DNA of 5,465 nt from Verrucomicrobiota bacterium (GTDB lineage: Bacteria; Verrucomicrobiota; Verrucomicrobiia; Verrucomicrobiales; Verrucomicrobiaceae). Both the position numbers and the translations under genes were made by a program. The stretch spans positions 1-5,465 of the forward strand of contig JAIOQF010000033.1 in assembly GCA_021413535.1 (NCBI GenBank). Direction: 5' to 3'. Below, one piece after another: positions 1-5,465 of the stretch. The notes below the pieces were generated by a model. The model was not told the DNA's origin, searched no databases, and was given only the letters and a program-made list of their open reading frames with translations. Each line of letters opens with the position of its first letter. Position 1 is the stretch's first letter.

Positions 1-1542
1 AAAAGATTGGAGCAGATGGATCGGCAACGCAGTGAGATCGAGGCTCAGATTAAACAGTTGTCCGGAGTGGAGGCGCGACTGGAAAAAGCGCAGGCCCAGT
101 TGCTGGAAGTTGAATCCAAGCACGGAATGTTGAACGCTGCGCTGTCCAGCTTGAGCGCTGGGAAGAAGCGCGCGGAAGATGAACTGGGTGATCTGAAGGA
201 GCGCATCAGCACGATGCAAGATGAGCAGCGCCAGATCGTGGCTGCGACTGATGAGGCGCGCGCGGCGCAACAGAGAGTTGAAGAAGTGCTTCATCGCATT
301 CACGTCGAGCGTGAGCAGCATGAGAAGGATCTGGCTGCGAAACGAGAGGAATTGATTGCAGAGATGATGCGACTGGATGAGGCCCGGGCGAAGCGCAAAG
401 AAATCGCGGCTCAATGCGAGGAACTGGCGGATACCAAAACGAAACTTGGCGAAACGACGAAGGCGCTGGCGGTGGCCGAGGCCCAGCGCGTAGAGATTAA
501 TAACGAGATTCAAGATTTGGAAACGCAGCGGAAGAAGCACAAGGGAATCCTCGATGATGTCTGTGCTGAGGAGGAGGCCGCCACAAGCCGGGTCGAAGTG
601 TTGAGTAAAAAAGAGGCTGGCTTACATGATGAACTGAGACGGCTCACGATCGCAGAACAGGAGCGTCGGGAACGTTTTGAGGAAACGCGGCGACTTACCA
701 GCGAAGCGGAGAAGGAGTTCTCGGCGTTGAAGGAAGATTTGACGCGCCGCCTCGAAGTTTCCCGACGTGAACTTGCGGACATGGAATTGAAACTGGCGCC
801 ATTGCGCGACGTGAAGCAGGCGATGGATCAGCGTTACGCCTTGCTGGCGGCGTTGCCTGAGGATTCAGTGGAGGCCCGAGAATTGTGGCGGGAGATTGAA
901 AGCGAGAAAGGCAATTTGAGGAATCTCATCAATGTTCCACCGGGCCAGACTCGCGGTGTTTCGTTGAACAAATCCGTGCTGAAGGGGATCGTGGAAAATG
1001 CGGATAAAACAATGCCGAAGTCCAGGGTCGAACAGTCTGCGGCTACTGACTCGATGGAGGAAAAAGAATTATCCGAGCAACCAACGAAGGCTGGTGTTGC
1101 GGGCGCCGGCGCGGGAGCTTCAGGCTCCGGCCAGGAAATGGCGCTCAAGGCACGTCTGAACCGTTTGCGGGAAAGTGTGCAGCGCGAGGCGATGCGACTG
1201 GAATTTCTTCGGCAGGAAAAAGCGCGCGAGGAGACTCGCGTCAAGCCCGGTCCGGGCGGAGAGTCGATCATGCGCGAACAGGACCGCCAGATGGAATCCA
1301 AGGTTCGACGTGAAGAAGAGCGCCTGGCAACACTGCAGCGGAAATTGGAAATGGGGGAAATGGAGGAAGAGAAGCGCCGCGAAAAAATAACCGAGATGGA
1401 GCGCAAGATTGCCGAGCTGCGCTCGGACATCGCTGATGCGGAACGGCAGCGGAGCGATCTGCGCCATCAGGCAGACCTGGTGCAGACAGAATTAAAGAAC
1501 CACGAGGCTAGCTTGGATCGAGTCAAGAAGTTGACTCAGTAG
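1..1542 (+). CDS. Large coiled-coil protein, C-terminal part (5' end outside the window)
   Basis: The frame is open from the first base, so this is most likely the C-terminal portion of a longer protein. Numbering below starts at the TTG at position 7 (511 residues). Residues 1-308 are almost continuous charged heptad-type sequence rich in Glu, Lys, Arg, Gln, Ala and Leu, as in long parallel coiled coils. Residues 309-378 are a non-helical linker with PPGQTRG and a Gly/Ala/Ser tract (362-375). Residues 379-511 return to coiled coil, broken once by a Pro/Gly stretch at 412-419. No ATPase motif, membrane segment or signal peptide is visible in this part. An ATG at 16 has GGAG only 3 bases upstream, too close to be convincing, and heptads already run through that point. 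SMC-like, filament-forming or scaffold proteins would all fit; the composition alone cannot choose. The stop overlaps the 3' end of the convergent membrane-protein gene. Confidence 0.85.
   Translation, partial: KRLEQMDRQRSEIEAQIKQLSGVEARLEKAQAQLLEVESKHGMLNAALSSLSAGKKRAEDELGDLKERISTMQDEQRQIVAATDEARAAQQRVEEVLHRIHVEREQHEKDLAAKREELIAEMMRLDEARAKRKEIAAQCEELADTKTKLGETTKALAVAEAQRVEINNEIQDLETQRKKHKGILDDVCAEEEAATSRVEVLSKKEAGLHDELRRLTIAEQERRERFEETRRLTSEAEKEFSALKEDLTRRLEVSRRELADMELKLAPLRDVKQAMDQRYALLAALPEDSVEARELWREIESEKGNLRNLINVPPGQTRGVSLNKSVLKGIVENADKTMPKSRVEQSAATDSMEEKELSEQPTKAGVAGAGAGASGSGQEMALKARLNRLRESVQREAMRLEFLRQEKAREETRVKPGPGGESIMREQDRQMESKVRREEERLATLQRKLEMGEMEEEKRREKITEMERKIAELRSDIADAERQRSDLRHQADLVQTELKNHEASLDRVKKLTQ
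1520..1537. repeat. Short perfect inverted repeat at the convergent gene ends
   Basis: GAGTCAA and TTGACTC form a perfect 7-bp stem around a 4-base loop (GAAG). The hairpin lies across the overlapping 3' ends of the coiled-coil gene (stop at 1540-1542) and the HTTM-like gene (stop at 1525-1523). The stem is only moderately GC-rich and no T-run follows closely; the nearest T5 on the plus strand is at 1554-1558. It is therefore at best a weak bidirectional terminator or RNA 3'-end structure. Confidence 0.35.
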
Positions 1543-2818
1543 TCTGCGGGAACTTTTTACCTTGCCAAAAATGAACGGCAAAAGCTGCCGCCAAAGCTCC
1601 GGCAGCGGCGGACATGATCACTGGATTTAGGTATTCAAAAAAACCACTCCAGTCCTGGCTGCTCCAAGTGCCGAAGATTACGTAGTTCACCGAGAGCAGG
1701 TAGTTGCATAAGGATGAGGTGGCTGCTCCAGTTTTCTCGTGAAACCAGTAGCTGGCGACAACACCAATGCCGGCACCGATGAGGAGCGCGTGGCGGACGC
1801 GGATGTTTTTTATTCGCTCCAGCGTCCAGGCGAGTCCGAAAGGAATTCCAATCAGGAAGATGAAATCGCACAGCTCGTTGAAGGGGAAGGCGACGCCGCC
1901 CATCAAGGCGTCGATGGAGCGATGGAAGGCGATGAGGGATAACCCGAAAAAGAGAGCCAAGATGCGGTTCCCTATGGCGAGGATGCAAACGGTCTCCAAC
2001 AGAACGCCCGAGCTGAAAAGGATGCGGGAGGTCCAAGGATGCTCCAGCAGCCAGGTTGCGACCACTTGGACTGGATAAGATTTGGGGCGGAAGATGACGT
2101 CAGTGATTCCTATTTCACGAACGAGTTTAAGGTCTTCCGACGAGATGACCGGGATCGGTCCGCGATGTTGGTTGAAGTAGGTCTGACGGTCGGTCTTGAT
2201 CATGTCCAAGGCCACATTATTGGAATTCATGAACCACTCGCCATCAGAGTTTTCCATTTTGGCGAAGACGGAAACGAAATAAGCGCCAGTGACAATGACC
2301 ATGGACTGCAAGAGCATCCAGCCGCGGAGTTTCGCATCCGGCGGTTTGAAGGAACACTTCTGAAAAATCGCGTGGTAGAGCACTGTGAGGGCCTGGGCGA
2401 GCAGCACCAAGCTGATCATCGAGGCTCCATGGAAGTTGTATTCCTGCGAACCAAAGAGCGTGTAAGGCAGGATGTGCATCACTGAGGCCAGCGGCAGCAC
2501 CACGGGCAGCGCGATGCCCGCGACATAAAAAATAAGCACGCCCACAAAGCACCAGCGATAGATCTCAAATTTGTCCGGGTCAGCCAGCCAGGTGAGCCAC
2601 GTGCGGCACTGCGAGTGATCCGTCACGCCGGGGCCATCGGCAAGTCGATGGAGGATTTTCAGGAGCCCGACTGGATGGGGCTCGTTGGGAAGATTGAACT
2701 GTCCGGTGACTCGGATGGTATAAATCAGCGCACCAGCAAAGAGCAAGCGTAGGAAGAATCCCTCAAGCGGACTCACGTTCATCGGTTTAAACCATCCAGA
2801 GAAAAGTCGAGTTATCAT
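1523..2818 (-). CDS. Polytopic membrane protein, HTTM / vitamin-K-dependent carboxylase-like
   Basis: This is a 431-residue integral membrane protein. Hydrophobic segments are visible at roughly 20-38, 88-112, 131-151, 166-186, 263-297 (probably two), 311-333, 341-357 and 397-416. Several traits resemble the HTTM (horizontally transferred transmembrane) domain related to gamma-glutamyl carboxylase: YNFHGAS (127-133) leading into a helix, AKMENSDGEWFMNSN (186-200) after a helix, a Glu at 275 in a hydrophobic segment, and the FHRSIDALMGGVAFPF region (298-313). A polar loop of about 75 residues (187-261) separates the two halves. The family match is judged by eye. No carboxylase activity is claimed, since bacterial HTTM proteins are mostly of unknown function. 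The ATG start is supported by AAGGAA about 9 bases upstream, inside the preceding gene, which ends 6 bases before it. The last 20 bases overlap the convergent coiled-coil gene. Confidence 0.85.
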   Translation of the reverse strand: MITRLFSGWFKPMNVSPLEGFFLRLLFAGALIYTIRVTGQFNLPNEPHPVGLLKILHRLADGPGVTDHSQCRTWLTWLADPDKFEIYRWCFVGVLIFYVAGIALPVVLPLASVMHILPYTLFGSQEYNFHGASMISLVLLAQALTVLYHAIFQKCSFKPPDAKLRGWMLLQSMVIVTGAYFVSVFAKMENSDGEWFMNSNNVALDMIKTDRQTYFNQHRGPIPVISSEDLKLVREIGITDVIFRPKSYPVQVVATWLLEHPWTSRILFSSGVLLETVCILAIGNRILALFFGLSLIAFHRSIDALMGGVAFPFNELCDFIFLIGIPFGLAWTLERIKNIRVRHALLIGAGIGVVASYWFHEKTGAATSSLCNYLLSVNYVIFGTWSSQDWSGFFEYLNPVIMSAAAGALAAAFAVHFWQGKKFPQTTESTS

Positions 2819-2824
2819 GGCGGT

Positions 2825-3340
2825 CTATTCCTTGGCTAGCACGGTGGTGGTTTCGACGATGCGCCCGCCTGTATAGGTAATCCAAGTGCGGTTGAGCTGA
2901 AGTTTTGCGGGAAGCTGGTTCTCCCGGCCAAGGTAACTGGCTTTTTCGCGGAGGTCGCTGAGGATTTCTTGGCCGACGGTGGCAATCTGAGCCGGAGTAA
3001 ATTTCGAGGCTTTGACGTTGATTTTCTTGGAATATTTCGCGGCTTTGGTGCGGTAGATTTTCCCGATTTTCGGGCTGGTCACGCCGGTCAAGGTCTGGAC
3101 GGGTAGCCCAATTCCGTCTTCCGCTGAAATTGTGTAATACATCCGTTCCGCGCCGGGATTCGAATACATAGGGAAATTAGAAAATGGGAAATTTTCACCT
3201 AGGTAGATCGAAATCAGGCAGTAAACCAGCAAGGCGGTTAAGGGAGTGCTCATTAGCCAGAACCGTGCGTTCTGGAGAAAGCCGACCGGATGGATGGTGG
3301 GGGAGTCCGATATCATCTTGGGGCGGTAGTCGTAGACCAC
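2825..3340 (-). CDS. Small membrane-anchored protein, partner of the HTTM-like protein
   Basis: This 171-residue protein has one clear membrane segment at about 30-48, preceded by a basic N-terminus (Arg6, Lys8, Arg26). By the positive-inside rule this suggests N-inside topology, with residues 49-171 on the outer or periplasmic face. Directly after the anchor is an aromatic/proline motif, FPFSNFPMYSNPG (51-63). A Lys-rich stretch (91-113) and a predicted helix around 116-135 follow. I do not recognise an enzyme family. Small proteins with a similar 'PFS..PM(Y/F)S' segment, coded beside HTTM-type genes, are something I recall from related bacteria, so a joint complex is inferred from operon position. 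The longest reading begins with GTG at 3340. ATG codons at 3316 (residue 9) and 3253 (residue 30) are alternatives, and none has a clear Shine-Dalgarno motif. The ATG at residue 9 keeps the whole anchor and may be the true start. Confidence 0.75.
   Translation of the reverse strand: MVYDYRPKMISDSPTIHPVGFLQNARFWLMSTPLTALLVYCLISIYLGENFPFSNFPMYSNPGAERMYYTISAEDGIGLPVQTLTGVTSPKIGKIYRTKAAKYSKKINVKASKFTPAQIATVGQEILSDLREKASYLGRENQLPAKLQLNRTWITYTGGRIVETTTVLAKE
2828..2833 (-). promoter_or_regulatory. Ribosome binding site of the HTTM-like gene, within the upstream gene
   Basis: AAGGAA on the minus strand ends 9 bases before the ATG at 2818 and is formed by the last two sense codons (Lys-Glu) of the anchored-protein gene. 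This layout, with only 6 bases between stop and start, is typical of translational coupling. Confidence 0.6.
3257..3275. repeat. Perfect inverted repeat near the 5' end of the anchored-protein gene
   Basis: CCAGAAC and GTTCTGG form a perfect 7-bp stem with a 5-base loop, inside codons 22-28 of the anchored-protein gene. On the minus-strand mRNA the hairpin ends 3 bases before the ATG of residue 30, so it would block ribosome loading there and argues against that start. An operator or an mRNA structure are both possible; it may also be coincidence from codon choice. Confidence 0.35.
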
Positions 3341-3389
3341 GAAAAGCTGGCAAACAAGTCATGGATTTTGCTTAACATATCAATAATTG

Positions 3390-3418
3390 TTGCCATGAGA
3401 TATAATACGATGTATAAT
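3390..3418 (+). promoter_or_regulatory. Sigma-70-type promoter for the glycoamylase-like gene
   Basis: A -35 box TTGCCA (3390-3395, five of six matches to TTGACA) is followed by a 17-bp spacer and a perfect TATAAT -10 box (3413-3418). Transcription would start near 3424-3427, leaving a leader of about 20 bases before the ATG at 3444, just enough to hold its Shine-Dalgarno motif. A second perfect TATAAT sits 12 bp upstream (3401-3406), but without a -35 box at acceptable spacing. Confidence 0.7.
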
Positions 3419-3430
3419 TTCAATAAATAT

Positions 3431-3434
3431 GGAG
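3431..3434 (+). promoter_or_regulatory. Ribosome binding site deciding the start at 3444
   Basis: GGAG lies 9 bases before the ATG at 3444. The downstream in-frame ATGs at 3519 and 3570 lack a comparable motif at normal spacing, so this site favours the longest reading of the enzyme gene even though its signal peptide is then internal. Confidence 0.6.
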
Positions 3435-3443
3435 TAATTCCCT

Positions 3444-5453
3444 ATGAAGCCGGGTCAAAAAACCATTCCAAAACCAGGTTTACTACGCCTTGGGTGGATA
3501 AATCTGACTTCTCGCCCGATGGTTGCTGACTCATTTGTTTCTAAAATAGATCAAGCCTTATGCAGGCCTATGGCATGGTTGGGAGCTCTGCTTGGTTTGG
3601 GGCTTTGCTCGTTGGCTGCCCAGGAAACACAGCAGCCAGGAACGGAGCTCTCCAACGCCGCCCGCGTTGAATTCCATCCAGATCCGAATCCACCAACTGA
3701 GACGCACCGCGTGCATCAGCCCGTGCATCAATATATTAATGTCCAAGACCCCATGGGTGGGGGGCGGCAGAAAATCGAGCGCAAGATGAACCCGTTCCTT
3801 GCCTACACGCATCTCGGCACGGACTTCGGTTTCATTGGCGCCGGGGAAGGGGGGCTTGGTTGGGAAGTCGGCACTGTCTGTGTTTCAATGCCGCCGGGCT
3901 ATTGGGGCGGCATGTGGCTTAGTCTTGCCGGATTAGGGGATGACCGCGATTTGACGCTCGATTTTCGAGCCTGTTATCCCGCTCAGATCAAGGCCAAATA
4001 TCAGCCGCAAATCGTCGGCTTAGAACTCGCCGCGCGAGGCAAGGGGGTCATCAAGGTGGAAATTAAGTCTGTGCACCAGGAGATTCTCTGGTTCCGGAAC
4101 ATCGAGATCGACAGTCACGATCTGCGCACCTCACCTGTGCCGTTGAATCCGGTGGAAATTGGAAATGCGAAATTCCTCAACTGGGTGGCTGAGCCCGGCA
4201 CCGACGCTTGTCTGAATTCTGTCAACTTCGTCGTCAAAACCCCGGATGTGCCCTACGACGAATATGTTTTTCTGAGCAGTTATGCGAAGCTGGCGCGCTG
4301 CTACAGTCCGAAGACAGGTCTTGCGCGCGATCGTGCTCATGTGCCGGCTGGCAGTTTTGACAACATCCCTGCAACGGGACTTTACGCGCTGGGCACCGCG
4401 CTGGCCGCTCAGTTGGGAATGGTGGACAAGGTGTATGCCCTCGAAACCTTGCATCGCATTCAAGAGGTGGTGGAAAAACTTCCCAAGGCCTCCGGTCTGC
4501 TGCCGCATTTCACCCACCAGCTCGATGATGGGGTGAATGTCATTCTGCCGGGCACTGAGTTCAGCGTGGTCGACACCAGCATCTACTATCACGCGATGCT
4601 GCTGGCGGCGCAGATTCTCGAGGACAAGCTGCTGGTCAATGCAGTGACGCAGGCGGTGCACCGGATTGCGCTGGGTGATTTGATGGATTCCGCCGGCTAC
4701 ATCCGGCAGGGCTTGCGCGAGGATGGCACTACGCCTCTGCCGGGTGTCTGGCGTGACTGGGGTGGTGAGACTGCGCTGACGCTGGCCATGGCCGCGATGA
4801 CTGATCAGCCACCGCAGTTGCGGATGGATCCATCCGGCAAGATTCACGACGGCACTGGATTCATCGCTGAAGTGCAGAGCATGTTTTATCCAGATTTCGA
4901 CAGCCCCAGGCCCGATGCGGTGACCGGGCAAAACTGGCTGCGGATACGACAGGCGCTGCTCCAGAAGCAGAAAGATTATTTTCCGATGTTCTGGCCCGGC
5001 AGCAAGGCGGCGGAGATGGGGCTATATGGTCTCTCCGCTGGCGAAGCCTATCACGGGGCGGGTTACGCCGTGGGCGGGGCCAATCTCCCCAACCAAACGC
5101 TGCTGCATCCTCATTATGTTCTCATGGCAGGCGCGCTGGCGGCCAATCCGAATGAAGTTCATGACCTGTTCCGTCGCATGGAAGATGATCATCTGTTTCC
5201 GCCTTGGGGACTGGTTGAGAATGTGACCAAGGATCTAAATACATACCTTCCCATGCAGGGCGCGCTCAATGCGGGATTTGAATGCATTGGTGCCTATCAT
5301 CTGCTGGCGAAGCATCGCGGCTCGAAAAATGAAGTCTACGAAGCCAGTCGCGCCAACTCGGATACCCGCAAGGCCGCCGCTGTTTTCTATCCCCTGGAAA
5401 CTTCTGCCTTCGCCGCCGGCAGCAGCGAAGGCAGTCCGTTGAGCCCGCGATAA
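3444..5453 (+). CDS. Probable secreted glycoamylase-like (alpha/alpha)6-barrel enzyme
   Basis: This 669-residue protein has a signal-peptide-like segment at 41-59 (Arg41, hydrophobic 44-54, likely cleavage after SLA at 56-58). Cys55 lacks a lipobox because Leu54 precedes it. Residues 60-115 are Pro/His-rich. Residues 116-270 look beta-rich and could be a carbohydrate-binding-type sandwich. Residues 280-622 follow the pattern of glycoamylase-like enzymes (relatives of PF10091 and of GH144/GH162-type glucanases): TGLARDR (291-297), the ATGLYALGTALAAQLG helix (310-325), LLPHFTH (352-358), TEFSVVDTSIYY (371-382), WRDWGGE (436-442), YGLSAGE (528-534), PWGLVENV (587-594) and YLPMQGALNAGFE (601-613). 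The substrate is probably a polysaccharide or oligosaccharide outside the cytoplasm, but neither linkage nor catalytic acids can be assigned. The ATG at 3444 has GGAG 9 bases upstream and a promoter just before it. ATGs at 3519 and 3570 would place the signal peptide nearer the start. The tail (625-669) is low-complexity. Confidence 0.8.
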   Translation: MKPGQKTIPKPGLLRLGWINLTSRPMVADSFVSKIDQALCRPMAWLGALLGLGLCSLAAQETQQPGTELSNAARVEFHPDPNPPTETHRVHQPVHQYINVQDPMGGGRQKIERKMNPFLAYTHLGTDFGFIGAGEGGLGWEVGTVCVSMPPGYWGGMWLSLAGLGDDRDLTLDFRACYPAQIKAKYQPQIVGLELAARGKGVIKVEIKSVHQEILWFRNIEIDSHDLRTSPVPLNPVEIGNAKFLNWVAEPGTDACLNSVNFVVKTPDVPYDEYVFLSSYAKLARCYSPKTGLARDRAHVPAGSFDNIPATGLYALGTALAAQLGMVDKVYALETLHRIQEVVEKLPKASGLLPHFTHQLDDGVNVILPGTEFSVVDTSIYYHAMLLAAQILEDKLLVNAVTQAVHRIALGDLMDSAGYIRQGLREDGTTPLPGVWRDWGGETALTLAMAAMTDQPPQLRMDPSGKIHDGTGFIAEVQSMFYPDFDSPRPDAVTGQNWLRIRQALLQKQKDYFPMFWPGSKAAEMGLYGLSAGEAYHGAGYAVGGANLPNQTLLHPHYVLMAGALAANPNEVHDLFRRMEDDHLFPPWGLVENVTKDLNTYLPMQGALNAGFECIGAYHLLAKHRGSKNEVYEASRANSDTRKAAAVFYPLETSAFAAGSSEGSPLSPR

Positions 5454-5465
5454 ATCCGCGTGCCA

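Larger units (their letters stand above)
3341..3443. promoter_or_regulatory. Divergent AT-rich intergenic control region
   Basis: This is the only non-coding gap of any size in the window. It separates the minus-strand two-gene operon from the plus-strand enzyme gene, so promoters for both must lie here or inside the flanking coding ends. From about 3361 to 3435 it is markedly richer in A and T than the flanking genes. The plus-strand promoter is clear. On the minus strand I see only partial matches, such as TTGAAA (3423-3418) and TATTAT (3407-3402), with wrong spacing, so that promoter is unresolved. A shared region like this allows coordinate control by one regulator, but no convincing operator palindrome was found. 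Confidence 0.7.

Noticed and set aside
1103..1112. Palindrome GCGCCGGCGC
   Set aside because: It falls in the Gly/Ala tract of the coiled-coil linker and is explained by GC-rich Gly and Ala codons.
834..1430. 198-codon open frame on the minus strand within the coiled-coil gene
   Set aside because: It is Ser/Arg-rich, as expected from the antisense of Glu/Lys/Ala-rich codons, and has no domain, membrane segment or ribosome site. The plus-strand coiled coil explains this region.
1584..1606. GCTGCCG / CGGCAGC inverted repeat considered as a terminator for the coiled-coil gene
   Set aside because: It has a 9-base loop and no T-run after it on the plus strand, and it encodes the Ala-rich last helix of the HTTM-like protein, where repeated Ala codons readily create such pairs.
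2039..2485. 148-codon plus-strand open frame antisense to the HTTM-like gene
   Set aside because: It is polar with no motif, and lies wholly opposite coding sequence with clear membrane helices.
3597..3611. Possible lipoprotein signal at Cys55 of the enzyme
   Set aside because: The residue before the Cys is Leu (LGLC), which does not fit a lipobox needing Gly, Ala or Ser there; signal peptidase I cleavage after Ser-Leu-Ala fits better.
4131..4931. 266-codon open frame on the minus strand within the enzyme gene
   Set aside because: Its translation is His/Arg/Gln-rich with no recognisable family, while the plus-strand frame carries an ordered set of glycoamylase-like motifs.
1..5465. tRNA, rRNA, CRISPR array, insertion sequence or phage genes
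   Set aside because: I saw no cloverleaf-type sequence, regularly spaced repeats, transposase or terminal inverted repeats on either strand.

Overview
This 5.5 kb window carries four protein-coding genes on a bacterial chromosome of moderately high GC. Coding is dense, Shine-Dalgarno motifs are present but not universal, and the only real non-coding stretch is a short AT-rich divergent promoter region. The gene content fits a Verrucomicrobia- or Planctomycetes-type environmental bacterium: an HTTM-like membrane protein paired with a small anchored protein, a secreted glycoamylase-like enzyme and a large coiled-coil protein. That assignment is an inference from style and gene families, not from a marker gene.

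Layout: (1) Positions 1-1542 (+) hold the C-terminal part of a long, highly charged coiled-coil protein that is open at the left edge. (2) Convergent to it, and overlapping its last 20 bases, lies a two-gene minus-strand operon. The promoter-proximal gene (3340-2825) encodes a 171-residue protein with one membrane anchor. Six bases later comes a 431-residue polytopic membrane protein (2818-1523) that resembles the HTTM / vitamin-K-dependent-carboxylase-like superfamily. The second start has a Shine-Dalgarno motif inside the end of the first gene, so the two are probably made together. (3) A 103-bp AT-rich intergenic region (3341-3443) separates this operon from a divergent plus-strand gene and contains a near-consensus sigma-70 promoter (TTGCCA, 17 bp, TATAAT). 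(4) Positions 3444-5453 (+) encode a 669-residue probable exported protein. Its C-terminal two-thirds carries sequence hallmarks of the glycoamylase-like (alpha/alpha)6-barrel enzymes, and its N-terminal third looks beta-rich.

No tRNA, rRNA, CRISPR array, insertion sequence or phage gene was seen. The operon and the divergent enzyme gene share one control region, which permits but does not prove co-regulation. The coiled-coil gene is probably functionally separate. The points most worth a second look are the HTTM-like/anchored-protein pair, the enzyme's distance from characterised glycoamylase-like families, and the conflict between its best-supported translation start and its signal peptide, which lies about 42 residues downstream.
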